Shown here: positions 52,960-64,000 of the stretch, piece after piece
Layout: every line of letters starts with the position of its first letter
Numbering within the stretch: the stretch's first letter is position 1
Assembly (NCBI GenBank): GCA_951812925.1
Contig: OX638371.1
Span: 116,211,124-116,275,123, forward strand
DNA length: 64,000 bases
DNA from: Calliopum simillimum
Lineage: Eukaryota; Arthropoda; Insecta; Diptera; Lauxaniidae
Direction: 5' to 3'
Program-made: the position numbers and the translations under genes
The notes under the pieces: generated by a model
What the model was told of the DNA's origin: nothing
Database searches by the model: none
What the model saw: the letters and a program-made list of their open reading frames with translations, nothing else

Positions 52960-54167
52960 TTTTTTATATTTTGTACTGAAGTTTTAAGCTCACTATAACT
53001 TCTTCAAAAACATACTTTTTTAGATGGAATACAAAAAACGGTATGTATAACGTTGGATTTATGAAGAGTATTGAGCTGAAATGCTTTTTGGATGACAATG
53101 CCTGGCACTTATCATACAACCCTATTATTCAAACAAACCAAATATCAGTTTTGAAAAGATAATTTAATGCAGGAGCCGCGCACATAGATACATATTGTAC
53201 TTACTTCATATCGCATTTTTGAATATACTTTTCTTTTTTTTTTGTCCTTTTAAATTCTTTTACGGGGGTGGAGAAGGACGCTTTTAAAAGCTTTATCGCT
53301 GAAATTCACGCATGCACGCTTCGTTAGAGAACAAGTCGTTGTGAAAAGTGAGTTTATTTGCACATTCGATATTTTTTTTCTGGGATTTTATGTTTGCCTT
53401 CGAAGAACCCACAGAGACAGGGAAAGGATTGTCTAATGGTGCATAAGCATGAATATTTGCTTAAGAGCCATATGTGTATGTAAGTACCTATGGCATGACA
53501 TCAGAAAAATTATATTTAAGTTAAATATTGATAGTAAAATAATACGTTTGATGCGCCTTAAAAATAGGAACAGATTTATTTAAAACACAGAATAAAGAGC
53601 TTGTCTGACTTTTTTGGAAAAATATTTTTAAAAAAATCCTTAATGCAGCCTTTATGAAATTTTTTCTGAGATTATATCTTAAATAATCAATGTTTTAAGA
53701 GAATGTGCAGTAGTTTTCTAAAACGCAGCTATTTGAAAAAAACAAAGATGCAAGTTCTGCCCGCTTTTCCCTACTTATCTCTTAGAAGTTGAACCACATT
53801 ACCCGCATGCAAAGCATAATTTAAGTAGAAATACTTTTGAAATTTATGAAATATTCAAATTGAAATATAAAAAATAAAATCCGTATGTACAACCTGCAAG
53901 TTCTGCTTTTCCTTTTGCATCAGACGTTATGAAAGGTAGATCGAGTGAGTCCCACTCGTTGTGTGGTATGAAAATCATTGGTAAGTGCAGTTTGAATTTC
54001 GAGCAACAAAGCAACAACAACAAACATCAAGAAGAAACATGTTGCTTTTAGCAAAGGCAACAACATCTACAACAGCAACAACAACAATGGATAAAGTGAC
54101 ACAAGCCATATTGGCAACACTGCATTTTCATTTATAAACAAACACAACTATGTATGTATAATCTACA
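52960..54167. other. no gene seen
   Basis: AT-rich sequence; CAA triplet runs at 54005-54090. No supported feature. Confidence 0.45.
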
Positions 54168-55424
54168 TCCCAGCAAACATTTTCAATCGCGGACAATCTT
54201 CCATATTTTTGGCGATGCATTTAAAGCTCTTCTACGCGAGCTTTCCGCGATAAAAATTTTCCGCGAGTAAAAGAAGATTCCTCCTTACACTCTTCTGGAA
54301 GATTATTGCGAATCAAACATCTTCGCGATGAATATACAACTCTTCCGGGAGAGTTTTGCGCGACAAAACTTCAGCGCGAGTAACAGAAGATTCTTCCTTA
54401 CACTCTTATGGAAGATCATTGCGAATCAAACATCTTTGCGATGAATATACAACTCTTCCAGGCGAGTTTTACGCGACAAAACTTCAGCGCGAGTAACAGA
54501 AGATTCCTCCTTACACTCTTCTAGATCATTGCGAATCAAACATCTTCGCAATGAATATACTCTTCCAGGCGAGTTTTGCGCAATAATTTTATTTTCAAAA
54601 ATGGGTCCAAAATGGTCACTTAGAGTGGTCGAAGACATCTCTGATCATATCCGAAATCTGTTTTCGACCTTTCCCTATCGATTGGTGCAATAAAAATTTT
54701 TCACCGAAATGGGCCTAAATCGGTCACTTAGAGGGGTCGGAGACACCCCTGGACATGTCCAAAATCTATTTTCTATTTTTTTTACAAAAATGGGCCCAAA
54801 TCGGTCACTTAGAGGGCCCGGAACCAAATCTGGTTATGACCAAAATATATTTTCGACCTTTCCCCATCGATTGGTGCAAAAAAAAAAATTCATAAAAAAA
54901 AGCCCAAAACGAATAAAAAAAGATTCGATGATGGTTTGAAATCGAACTTCTTTACGAATAACCAACAACTCCTTCAGACGAGTTTTACACGGTACAAGAT
55001 GGCCAACTACGACATGACGTCATCTCCTGAGAAATTTCGAAAAAATTAATAATTTTTCTTTCTAATAGGCAATTTCTTATGAAATTATTTTTATGTCGCC
55101 ATTTCATATTTTATTTTTTTTTTCAAGTTTTTTCAAGTTTTTTTTCGTTTTGAAAAACATGTTGCGGAGTCGTCTGTTGACCCTTCCTGGGGATCATTTG
55201 CAGATTCATCTTAGGGAGTCGCCAGATGACTCTTCATGGGGATCGTTTGCGGATTCATTTCGGGGAGTTGTTAGAGGATTCTTCTAAAACAATCGTATTC
55301 GGCCGGACAATTTCTCACGCCTGAACATTCGCGGAAGAGTGGAATGCGACTGTCGCGGACGATTGATTTAATCGTCTAGGCGAATCGAATACGATTCTTC
55401 CGCGATTGAAAATGTTTGCTGGGA
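54168..55424. mobile_element. foldback-type element, ends TCCCAGCAAACATTTTCAAT, with two internal arrays
   Basis: Terminal inverted repeats TCCCAGCAAACATTTTCAATCG (left) and complement (right) extend into CGCGGA. A 4-base direct repeat TACA abuts both ends. Inside, a 113-bp unit (tacactcttctggaagat, tgcgaatcaaacatctt, cttcagcgcgagtaaca) repeats nearly three times at 54286-54597. A second unit (aaatgggcccaaatcggtca, cttagag, cgacctttccccatcgattg) repeats three times at 54598-54875. The latter matches 10610-10700. No transposase recognised. Confidence 0.8.
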
Positions 55425-56130
55425 TACATTGTATATGTGTACTCTTACTCACCCAAATGCATTCACTCACCAGAATTACATTTCATATCCTGCGAGCGTA
55501 ACAGATCTACAGTGTACAATGATGTTGAGCTTCTTTATTGCTTATTGTTGCTGTTGCTGTCGCTACCGTTTTTCATTTTTAGTAAATTTATCCGTATGGG
55601 TGTCTGTCTGTCTGTTCAACAGCAGAAAACTTTATACGAGAATGTATGTGTGTGTGTGCGCAGCGGTTGTGCATCTCATTGTGCTGATGTCCCTTTTGTT
55701 AAATTCAGTTTTCCATTATTTGGTAAATGTTGAATCGAAGCCATTCCGCTCTTTGTTGGCTTTATTAGATACGGAGGACTTTAGAGTTTGTGTTTTTTGC
55801 ATAAAGTCGTATGTGCTGTTTTTTATTTTTTTGATTAAGTTAAGGACAAAACATTTAATTTCATATATTTTTATCCTTTATGTTGCTGTGAATTATGTGA
55901 TCCAACTTACTTTACTCTTATGCAGAGTAATGAATTTTAGATATGTAATTTTGCAAAATGTAACAGTAGTTCCTCTATTGAAGAGCGCCTACAATATGGG
56001 CTTCTCTTATTGTTAAATGTGCTTGGAAGTGCGGCTTAAGAGTTAATCCACATAAGACGGACCTATTTCCATTCAGTAAGAAATACATATGAAACTCCTA
56101 TCATCAAATCCCAAACGCCAAGCGTTTTCA
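55425..56130. other. no recognised gene
   Basis: A 195-codon plus-strand open frame (55429-56016) and a 105-codon overlapping one (55416-55733) are very rich in Val, Leu, Phe, Tyr and Cys because the DNA is T-rich. They show neither a signal-peptide-plus-mature layout nor a known domain. Probably spurious. Confidence 0.4.
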
Positions 56131-56880
56131 GATAAAGTTAAATTTTTCATAGAACAAAACATAAACTAGAAAGGGTGTAACTTTTGGTCTAGCCAAACAT
56201 AATATTACATTGTCCGATTTCACCCAGTTTTTACTCAGAGTTGGCATTTACAGTTCTTAGTTTCTTAGTGAAATTTGGTTGGATTATCTCAAAAAACGTT
56301 TTCAGTATAGCTTTTTGAAGCTGGGAGGTGGCACACCATTTTGTCAGAGTTCGTCTAGTTTTAGTTCAGAGCGTACATTTATAGTACTTAGTATTTGAGT
56401 GAAATTTAGTTGGATTATCTCAAAAAACTCTTTCAGTATAGCATTTTGAAACTTTTGCTTATATGGGACGTGCTGCGCCCTTTTGTCCGAATTTGCCCAG
56501 TTTGTGCTCAGAACTTGCGCTTAAAATTCGTACTATTTGTTTTTTTTTTTGGTTGCATTGTCGTGAAATATTTTGAATATAATTTTTGTGTGGGAGTTAG
56601 GCGTGCCCGTTGGTCGATTTGGCTCATTTTTAATCTCATGAGCTTACTTTTATGACGAAGGCAATGCACCTAATTTCATTGAAATATCTTGTTCAGTTTT
56701 CACAAAAAATGTATTTCCACGCACAGCCAGCCAGCCAGACAGACGGACATGGCTATATCGACTCAGGAGATGACGCTGATCAAGAATATATATACTTGTC
56801 TATGTCTGCTACGCCTCCTTCTCTGCATTACAAACGTAAGGACAAAGTGAACATACCCTGGGTGTAGAGATTAATTTATA
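56131..56880 (+). repeat. dispersed fly repeat with 130-bp subrepeats and 'gacagacggacatggc' tail
   Basis: Two units carry agtgaaatttngttggatta then tctcaaaaaac (56268 and 56398). The tail reads cagccagccagacagacg, acatggctatatcgactc, gctgatcaagaatatatata, close to a sequence widely dispersed in Drosophila genomes. It supports a dipteran origin. The open frame 56652-56867 is a by-product. Confidence 0.75.
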
Positions 56881-58013
56881 AAAACTGCTATTAGGAATAT
56901 ATGGTGTCTTCAATCTGAAACTTTATTCTTCCTTTGTGAATCCGTAGTTCAACTAATTTTGTACTACGTGGTTTTAGTATGGCATACCACTGTGGGAAAG
57001 TAACTTATTCAAAAGCATATCTTTACATTAAATTTTTTATTTTTTTTTGCGGATGAGGGGTGAAAAGAATTTGCGCTCTTAGGCCCAATCGGCACCGGTG
57101 CTCGTCATGTCAGACTCTTCCTCACTTACTACTGGCTAAAATACCTCCTCTTCATCGGGAATATCCCCCCTGGGAAACTGTTTTTGGCATTGCATCAGAG
57201 GGGTTCCCTTTAAGGCATTTAATGCCATCTCTTCATTTGCCTACTTTGGGCTTCCGCTATATTTCTCCTGCAAGAGAGATATATTCTTCTGATATAAGTA
57301 GTACTTAGTTGCTTAACTGCATTTTTTGTCGATTGATATTTATACCAGGAAGATGGTGAAAAACTCAGATATCAGATTAAAAGATTAAAAATCTGAGATA
57401 AAACTGTAACCTAGTTACTAGTTGAAAATAGTCCGGATTGGGTCCCAAAAATTGTTATAACTTCGGATATAAATAAAGTAAAACAAAATTATTTCATATC
57501 TGAGGTAAAATATTAAAAGTAGCTTCTAATTATTAGTTGAAAATGACCGTGATCGGATTTAGGACACGCTTACCTACTATAGAGCCAAAAAATTGTAATC
57601 TTCGTAACTTCGGAAATATTTCAAGTACAACAGTAATGCATAATATGTTATCTGAAATATAATCGTTGGCATCTCGCTATTAGTCCAAAATATAGGTAAT
57701 TGGATCAAAAACTCACCGAAAAAACCCCCCTAGCCAAAATTTTGTCATGACACTCAAACGTTTGCAAACTTTCGATTTTTTTTTTTTATTATTTTATTTT
57801 ACTTTAATTTAGAAAGGACTTTTTTTTTAAAGTTCACCATATGTCCATAGTATCTACATTATTTGTCGGCAACGCAAAATTCTCGTAATTTAAGTTTATA
57901 TACGGCATTTTTGCTTTACCATTGACCGTTACAACAATAAATTAAGGGATTCCATAGCTCCTACACATGCACATTTATATAAGCTTACTAATACACACAC
58001 TCGTTTCCTTAAC
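56881..58013. other. no gene recognised
   Basis: Open frame 57060-57308 (82 codons; more GC than its surroundings) has no recognisable motif and no clear splice context. The rest is AT-rich. Confidence 0.35.
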
Positions 58014-58220
58014 AGTGCAATAACAATTTATCTCATTGAATGCTTAAGCGTAAACGTAAACGACGACTACATAAAAACACTGAAATTGATGCCATAAGGA
58101 TATGCGAGAATTCATCTGCTGCGGCGGAGGATGCTGTACACAGACAAACACCCGCAATATCCCAGACATTAAAGTTTATCACTGGGTTAAATGAAAACTA
58201 CATAATCTCAGGCATCAGGT
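58014..58220 (+). CDS. possible coding exon, 5' end of an unknown gene
   Basis: A candidate acceptor (ctttccttaacag-like tract ending about 58013) is followed by ATG at 58040, directly preceded in frame by TGA. The 60-codon frame MLKRKRKRRLHKNTEIDAIR then ICENSSAAAEDAVHRQ has balanced codon use and GC-rich third positions (gctgcggcggaggatgct) unlike nearby DNA. A donor-like AG|GTAGAG at 58219-58220 precedes the stop. No downstream exon could be matched and no domain is known; the basic N-terminus could be a nuclear signal. Confidence 0.25.
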
Positions 58221-58299
58221 AGAGAGTATGTAAGTTTGTGACTATTGGCAGCGACACCTAGCGACATTTTGGCAAACTAACTGTTTAACAGCAATGCCA

Positions 58300-58575
58300 C
58301 AATAGATAGAGCTTGCAATTGGCAAAATGCGGTTAAAATAAAATGTGTTCATCCCATTTATTCATGTTTTTTTTTATTTTATTTTCAATGTGGCCATGCT
58401 GAGCAGCAGGTAAAAGCAGTTTTGTGTCATAAATTGTTATTTTGTGGAAAAATTTTTGAAATAAAGACAAAATGACTTAACCGGCTCAATTTAAGATAAT
58501 CTGATATTTTTTAACTGGACAATGTACCGTGAGACATCAGTTTGTATGCTTTAGTTCGCGATTAGAGAGCGCGCT
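58300..58575. other. no gene seen
   Basis: AT-rich spacer with poly-T tracts. Confidence 0.4.
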
Positions 58576-59225
58576 TTGGGCCAAGTTTTTTTTTTTTTTT
58601 TTTTTTTTTTGTGTTTTTCCAGTCGAATTAGAATAGGAAAATCAAAGAATTTGTTGGAAATTTTTGATCAAATCAGTTTTATTTCGAATCATGACTCGAA
58701 TGAAACTACAAGCATTTCTTATCCTGATTTTGGCTCTGTACGTCTTGATTTACTTTATGATGAAGTGATTCGGACGTGTTGGAATGAATGCTGGTTGTTT
58801 ATAGTCTATTGATGAGAAAGCGGAATCTCTTAGTGGCAAAATTAATTATCTTTTTAACACCCATGTACCAACCAAAACAATTCAGATTAAAAAAAGTTCT
58901 TGTCCATGATTCACTGCACGAGTCAAGTCTCTATTTAATAATAGAAACCGATTATATGTATGTTAGATGGAAAAAGTGGCCAACCGGTATCAATTGGGAA
59001 GCGTTCGAACATGCCCAAAATACTGCTGCTTCTGTGATTAACAGTCAAAGAGAGAATTTTTTGGCTATAAGCTTAATGCAGCAATACCTACCAGGAAATT
59101 GTGGAAAAACATCCAACAGATAGGTGTTCAAACGAATGATAAGTATGAGTGCACAACTGACTCTGATTTATTGAATGATTTTTTCATTTGAAGCAACTCT
59201 TTTTATGAAACTTTTATTATTTGGA
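58576..59225 (+). pseudogene. LINE ORF2 fragment: endonuclease end and linker to RT
   Basis: Two overlapping frames read FGSVRLDLLYDEVIRTCWNE, then (frameshift at about 58800) FLTPMYQPKQFRLKKVLVHD, YLIIETDYMYVRWKKWPT, WEAFEHAQNTAASVINSQRE, NFLAISLMQQYLPGNCGK. This is the typical order between endonuclease and reverse transcriptase in Jockey/CR1-like LINEs (a ...P..P...K..PW, I..RD..Y..WK, F...RN....I..AK..Y pattern). The frameshift and missing RT show a dead, 3'-truncated or rearranged copy. It may belong to the same family as 20345-22014; they do not overlap, so this cannot be tested here. Confidence 0.55.
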
Positions 59226-61489
59226 TGTGCCTTAACTTGTACGCTAAGAGAATGAATTTCTTATTGTACAAACGATTACTTTTTCTTAAATAAATAAATT
59301 AATTACCAGAAGTACAGTCCCAGTCTGGAATTTTTCTGTTCAGCCACTTGTTTCAGTAAAATTTAATAAAACTTTCCCGGAACTTGGTATTGTTTGCCAT
59401 TTCATTGCTTTGTGCTACCCATACAATGTGAATTTCTTTTTAAGGAGCCTTGTTTGATTGATTTGAGCAGTAAATAACCTTAAGGTGACAATATTGGACG
59501 ACAAGCATAAAATCCTAAATTCTGCACACCAAGCATTTGCTAATCTGTCAACTGAGTCGTGAAATGTGTAAAATATCACAAAAATAAAGATTTAAACACA
59601 AAATGCGTGAAAATGTTGAACATGAGAATGAAAACATGACAAAATTCTTGAGAGTGGGAGTTAAGGTGTCCAGGCACGAAATCATGAATGAACGTCCCTT
59701 CATGTGCGCCTCCCCTCAGTCCAACTAACACTAACGCACTTAAATTCACGATGCGTACAATCCGTTCACCAGGTTAGCAAGGATTTATTGTTGGGCGACT
59801 ACAAAAGGCAGTGAAAAGCTGGAGGTGAATCGTCAATGGAGTTGAAAAGAGAAAGGTTTATTTTTGCTGTTTTACTAGCTGCCTTTTGAAGATGCGAGTC
59901 ACGTAGGTGACGCAACACGGTTTTCTGTAAGGGAAATCGCTTTGGTTTTAGTTAAAAGATGACACTGAAAATTTGATTTTTAACACTTTTGAAACATTTT
60001 TTTTTTTGCAATGAATTTTTCTTTCTATTATTTTGACCTCTTAAACTGAATTAGAGTAGTATGGTCAAAAATGGAAAATATTGATTTTAATTTAATATGA
60101 GAGGTTCATCGATAATTTCATTCCAATATCTTTACTATAGCCTTAAGTTTTCAGGTCACGTACCATATTTCTAGCGTTACTTGCTTTGAATACTTTCGTT
60201 TACTTTTAAAATATCGCTTATGTTTAATCTCAAAACAGCAGAGCAGCAGCAGCACCAGCATAAGAAAACATTCCCAAACACTTCCTTCTTCGCCGTTCAT
60301 GCAATGGTGCTTTCTTTAAGGTTTCCTCTGTTAAATATGGCAAACTTCCGTTTCCTTGTGCTGAGTGAAGTCTTGCATTTACGGCGTTGTTTCGCTTTTA
60401 TCGGCCATGCTTCGTGCTTTAGTTTTTCCACTTTCTTATTCCTTTCGAGCACTCTTGTTTTTTTATTTTTTTTTTTTGGTAAAATAACATTAGTGATTGA
60501 AATTTCACATTAGCGCGTAAAAGGTCTGCTGCGATTGGTTTCATCCTTTGCTAAAGGCTGAATTGCAATCGCTTGGTGAGTTATTGCGTGAACGAATTGA
60601 GCAACTAAAAGGATTAAATTCGTATCAAAAGCAAAAGGAACTACAACTACAAGAACAACCAAAAATGCAATACAAACATTTGGGAAATACAATGCAAAAC
60701 AACAACGACAACTAACGATTGATGAATGATGACTAGAGTTTTAGTTAAAATGCTTCGAGTGGAAATCATAGTCAGTTAGCAAAGTGCATTGAATATTGAA
60801 CAATTTGCTAGGAAGTTGGTTGAACTGTGTTGAAATTAAAACGTTACTTCAGAAATGATTTAGCAAAACATTTGAGCCAATTATATGATTTACACGCAAT
60901 TATTCAATAAATATTTCATATAGTGGCAATAATATTTGTGAAAATAGCCAATTTGAAAAAGAAAAGCTCACTTTCTGCACCCTCCAACTTTGTGATTTCC
61001 ACCGCCATCAGACTTAATATTCTCACACGCCCGCTTCCGAATACTCCGCCAATAACAATAACAAAAAAACTTTTCAAATTATTTTCTTCGTTTAATTTTA
61101 CTTAACACACAATAACAGTAATTCTTTAATCCCCGCCAAACAAATAAATGAATTCTAAAGTTAAATGAATGAAATATCCATAAAATCTACATAAAAAGAA
61201 TGAATAATCAAATTTGCTTTCATTTTCCTTTCTCTTGTGTATATTTATATAAGAGGCCAAGAGTATCATTGCAAATTCTCTGAAACAAATTATCACAGCA
61301 ATCGTTTTAGAGTATCACAGCAAAAACATTGTAGTCATAATACCAACAGAGTCGACGGCTTTCGAAATGAATAAAAAATTTTAGATACCCAGTCAACTGA
61401 TTTCGGAGTGCTTATAACTATGAGTCCGAAGTAACACATATTTAGAAGACTTTCTGAGTATGTTCACAAATAGTTTGCTTTATGTGTTT
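59226..61489. other. no recognised gene
   Basis: Open frames at 60220-60513 (+) and 60510-60692 (-) are low-complexity and overlap poly-T tracts. CAG/CAA-type triplets at 60238-60262. No RNA gene or complete repeat was identified. Confidence 0.4.
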
Positions 61490-61817
61490 AGGTGGAATTT
61501 GAAAGAGAACTGTTGGATCACTTCGCAATATTTTTCACTTACCTTAATTGAATATAAATTGAACTTCACCAAAAAGCAACTTTTTCTTTACAAAATTTTT
61601 TTGCAAAAAATGTGCAAAATTACATCGACCACATGCGATTTACGTTTCGTTCAAATGACATCGGAATAATTTTGTTTGGTCCATGACATCACCACATCTT
61701 TGGTTTTTCATGTTTTCTGACAGGATTAAGGCAGTGACAATCGCAGGTTCTTTCCCAAATCGGAGATATGCGACCATATCACATTGAAAAACAATACCAC
61801 AATAGCATCAGTTCCCC
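61490..61817 (+). mobile_element. partial second copy of the TAGGGGAACTGATGCT element
   Basis: 61527-61817 matches 23125-23419 almost base for base (aatataaattgaacttcacc, aaattacatcgaccac, aaatcggagatatgcga, gcatcagttcccc) and ends at the TA-flanked right terminus. 61490-61520 matches the left part (gtggaatttgaaagagaac), so about 480 bases are deleted between. Confidence 0.85.
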
Positions 61818-63407
61818 TATATATAGGAATTTGAATATTTTTGCAAGAAATTATGTTGTTATAAGAGAGGAAAGAATATAAAGAGATTTTTATTTACCGT
61901 TGAAGGCCTAAGTTAACTCCCAGTTTTATGTTTGTTTATCTAATTAAATTATATAAATTTAAAATCTTTTTACTAAAATACATCTAAATAAAAACAAAAA
62001 AAAAATATATAATTTGGTGAATTATAGTAATAATAATAATTATTTATAAGTGAATTATTCTGTTATTGTCTGCTATGAATCGCTAGCACACTGATGACTC
62101 AATGACATTATCAGCATAAGTCAATTTCAAGTCAAATTTTTAAGTTTTAATTTGTTTAATTTTATTCTTCAAGAATTATTTTGGATATTTTTATAAGTTT
62201 TTCGAGATCGTTTTGGAATAGTTTTTTTTTTAGAGCTCCTTTTGACAGTAAAAGCTCATAAAATGTGATCCAGAAAGTACTCTACTATGATCTTAATTTA
62301 AATGGAACTGTGAAGAAAATGCGACTCATTACATGTCATTAACGGATGGTTTTTAAGAGCCTTTTGTGATAGAAAAAATTTCAAAAAGTGAGTCAAAAAG
62401 ATTACTTTTTGATCTTAATTAATAGCTTCTAATGATGAACGAAGAAAAAGGGGCTATTTCTAGAACATCATTGTATCATTTCTGAGTTTTTATGTACTTT
62501 TTAGGAGTGTACAATCTCCGAAAAAAGAATCGGAAAAGTGTCTTTTATAACTTATATGGTTTACTGGATATATTAGTACGTATATTAATAAATTTTTATT
62601 TAAATTTAAATTTTATACGTTCTTAAATAAATATTATTTTGAAATAAATGTTAAATTTACAAAATTTAAATTAATATAGTGAAACAAAGGAAGGCACTTT
62701 ATAACTTACGGTACCTTCTATATGCAGGGAATGCAACCTATGAATTTATTGATGCTTTTTTGTGGATTTAAAATTTTTTTTTACCACGTCACTGTTTAAG
62801 ATTAAGAAAATTACGAATGTAATCAAGAGAAAAATTGCGCAAATAAACTTTTCCATTACGAAAATTAACTGTAAATTAGCGTTGCGTAAGATTAACTGAA
62901 TTCATTTCAATTCAGCAGACGATGGTAGGCATCCGTTTTAAGGATGTGCCAGTGTTGGCAAGGGTCTTTGTTTTTTAATGTTTAAATATTTGTTTCATTT
63001 GGAGAATTTAGTTCTTAAGCAATTGTAATATGTAGGTACTTAAGATCAAGTGTTTATTTTTATTATAAAAGTTCCAAGTCTCTAAGTAGGTATATATTTA
63101 TGACATTTACTGAATTGGGTGTAACAAAATAAAGGTACATACATTAAAGACGATAAGTACTTAGGATGCGTTCTGTCATAATAAGATGTAGAAAAAAAAA
63201 ACGGCAGGTGGCACTCGGGGAGTGGCCGATGATATTGGAAGCTAATGCTTATTATAAGCTAATATAATAAGCTAAAACTTATTATAGTTAAAACTTATAA
63301 TAAATTGATATTTTAAAATTTGTTTATTATTAAGTAAGAGGTAAAATGTTGAACTGGAGTATTAAAAAAGCGAGCTTAAATACAAAAATAGGAGAGTCTG
63401 TATGTGA
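61818..63407. other. no gene seen
   Basis: Very AT-rich, with TAATAA and TATAAT runs. No supported gene. Confidence 0.45.
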
Positions 63408-63556
63408 AATGTATATATCTATATATATGAGAGCCCCTCTTGCGTTTGAAAAATTCAAAAAGCAGAAACACTTTTATATCAACTGATGTGTATATACTAC
63501 ATATATTATATATATATATATATATATATACCATGTGCGCTCGAAAATAAATAAGT

Positions 63557-63588
<32 letters not shown>

Positions 63589-63642
63589 ACCCGCGCGAGC
63601 TGGCGCGCGGACCATACCATGTGCGCTCGAAAATAAATAAGT

Positions 63643-63678
<36 letters not shown>

Positions 63679-63830
63679 CCGCGCGAGCTGGCGCGCGGAC
63701 ATAAGAGATATCCATATGTGAAATGTATATATCTATATATATGAGCGCCCCTCTTACGTTCGAAAAATAAGTGAGAGAGAGAGAGAGAGAGCATGAGCTG
63801 GTGCGCGCAATGTTTATAAACATATATATA
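63408..63830. repeat. tandem repeat array with GA microsatellites, 86-bp unit
   Basis: The unit ccatgtgcgctcgaaaataa, ataagtgagaaagagaga..., acccgcgcgagctggcgcgc repeats at 63531 and 63617. Diverged relatives containing tatgtgaaatgtatatatct and atgagngcccctcttncgtt lie at 63408 and 63717. Minus-strand Ser-Leu repeat frames here are artefacts of (GA)n. Confidence 0.85.
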
Positions 63831-64000
63831 TGTATACATACATATATACTGTATACTGTACTTTGTATACAGTACGTCTCTATTTTTATATGTGTGACGC
63901 ATTTTCGTTGCAAACATCCGTTACACTTTTTCGTTGCATGTTTTCGCTGTTCAGACTCTGCCTCTCAAAACGTCCGATAAGGAAGCATTAGCTTCCAAAA

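Noticed and set aside
55429..56016. 195-codon open frame, hydrophobic, Cys-rich
   Set aside because: Composition follows T-rich DNA; overlapping frame 55416-55733 is equally long; no domain, no splice or conserved start context.
63376..63917. Three overlapping minus-strand frames rich in Ser-Leu repeats
   Set aside because: They are translations of GA dinucleotide microsatellites in a tandem array.

Overview
The window looks like nuclear DNA of a higher fly (Diptera, probably Brachycera). It is strongly AT-rich, full of poly-A/poly-T runs and CAA/CAG-type triplets, with a 13-kb repeat-filled intron beside two introns of 67 and 68 bp. It carries R1-clade and Jockey/CR1-like LINE fragments and a dispersed repeat with the fly-type core 'gacagacggacatggctata' (56.7 kb). 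This assignment is inference; no species marker is present.

Only one protein gene can be built with confidence: a plus-strand, five-exon gene (29722-46748) for a 468-residue protein. It has a low-complexity N-terminal half and a C-terminal, tensin-like SH2 domain. Every junction has GT/AG ends and the reading frame is kept across all four introns. A polyadenylation signal lies at 46870.

Nearly everything else is mobile DNA or unrecognised non-coding sequence. 1-29 kb holds MITEs, palindromic repeats, a decayed R1-type LINE with a MITE inserted in it, a 5'-truncated Jockey/CR1-like LINE with an open RT frame, two pogo/Tigger-like transposase remnants and a tRNA-headed SINE. 30-46 kb, the SH2 gene's introns, holds foldback repeats, two more SINE copies, a palindromic element pair and several TA-flanked MITEs. 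47-64 kb holds a hAT-type MITE with 8-bp target duplication, a 2-kb terminal-inverted-repeat transposon with a nested palindrome, a foldback element with two internal tandem arrays, a 42-bp tandem array, a LINE endonuclease-RT linker and GA-rich tandem repeats.

The most interesting system is a tRNA-headed SINE family whose tail carries a hammerhead ribozyme. Two copies (minus strand, about 42.2 kb and 27.0 kb) keep the complete catalytic core: CTGATGA, stem II, GAAA, a very short stem III with loop ATAT, then the cleavage residue, with stem I closing around it. Stems I and II differ in sequence between the copies yet still pair. A third copy (plus strand, 30.6 kb) has a broken core. One copy is embedded in a foldback unit with 132-bp inverted arms. 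Second, several TA-flanked MITEs of about 660-700 bp begin with CACAG, and two of them enclose tRNA-like promoter segments.
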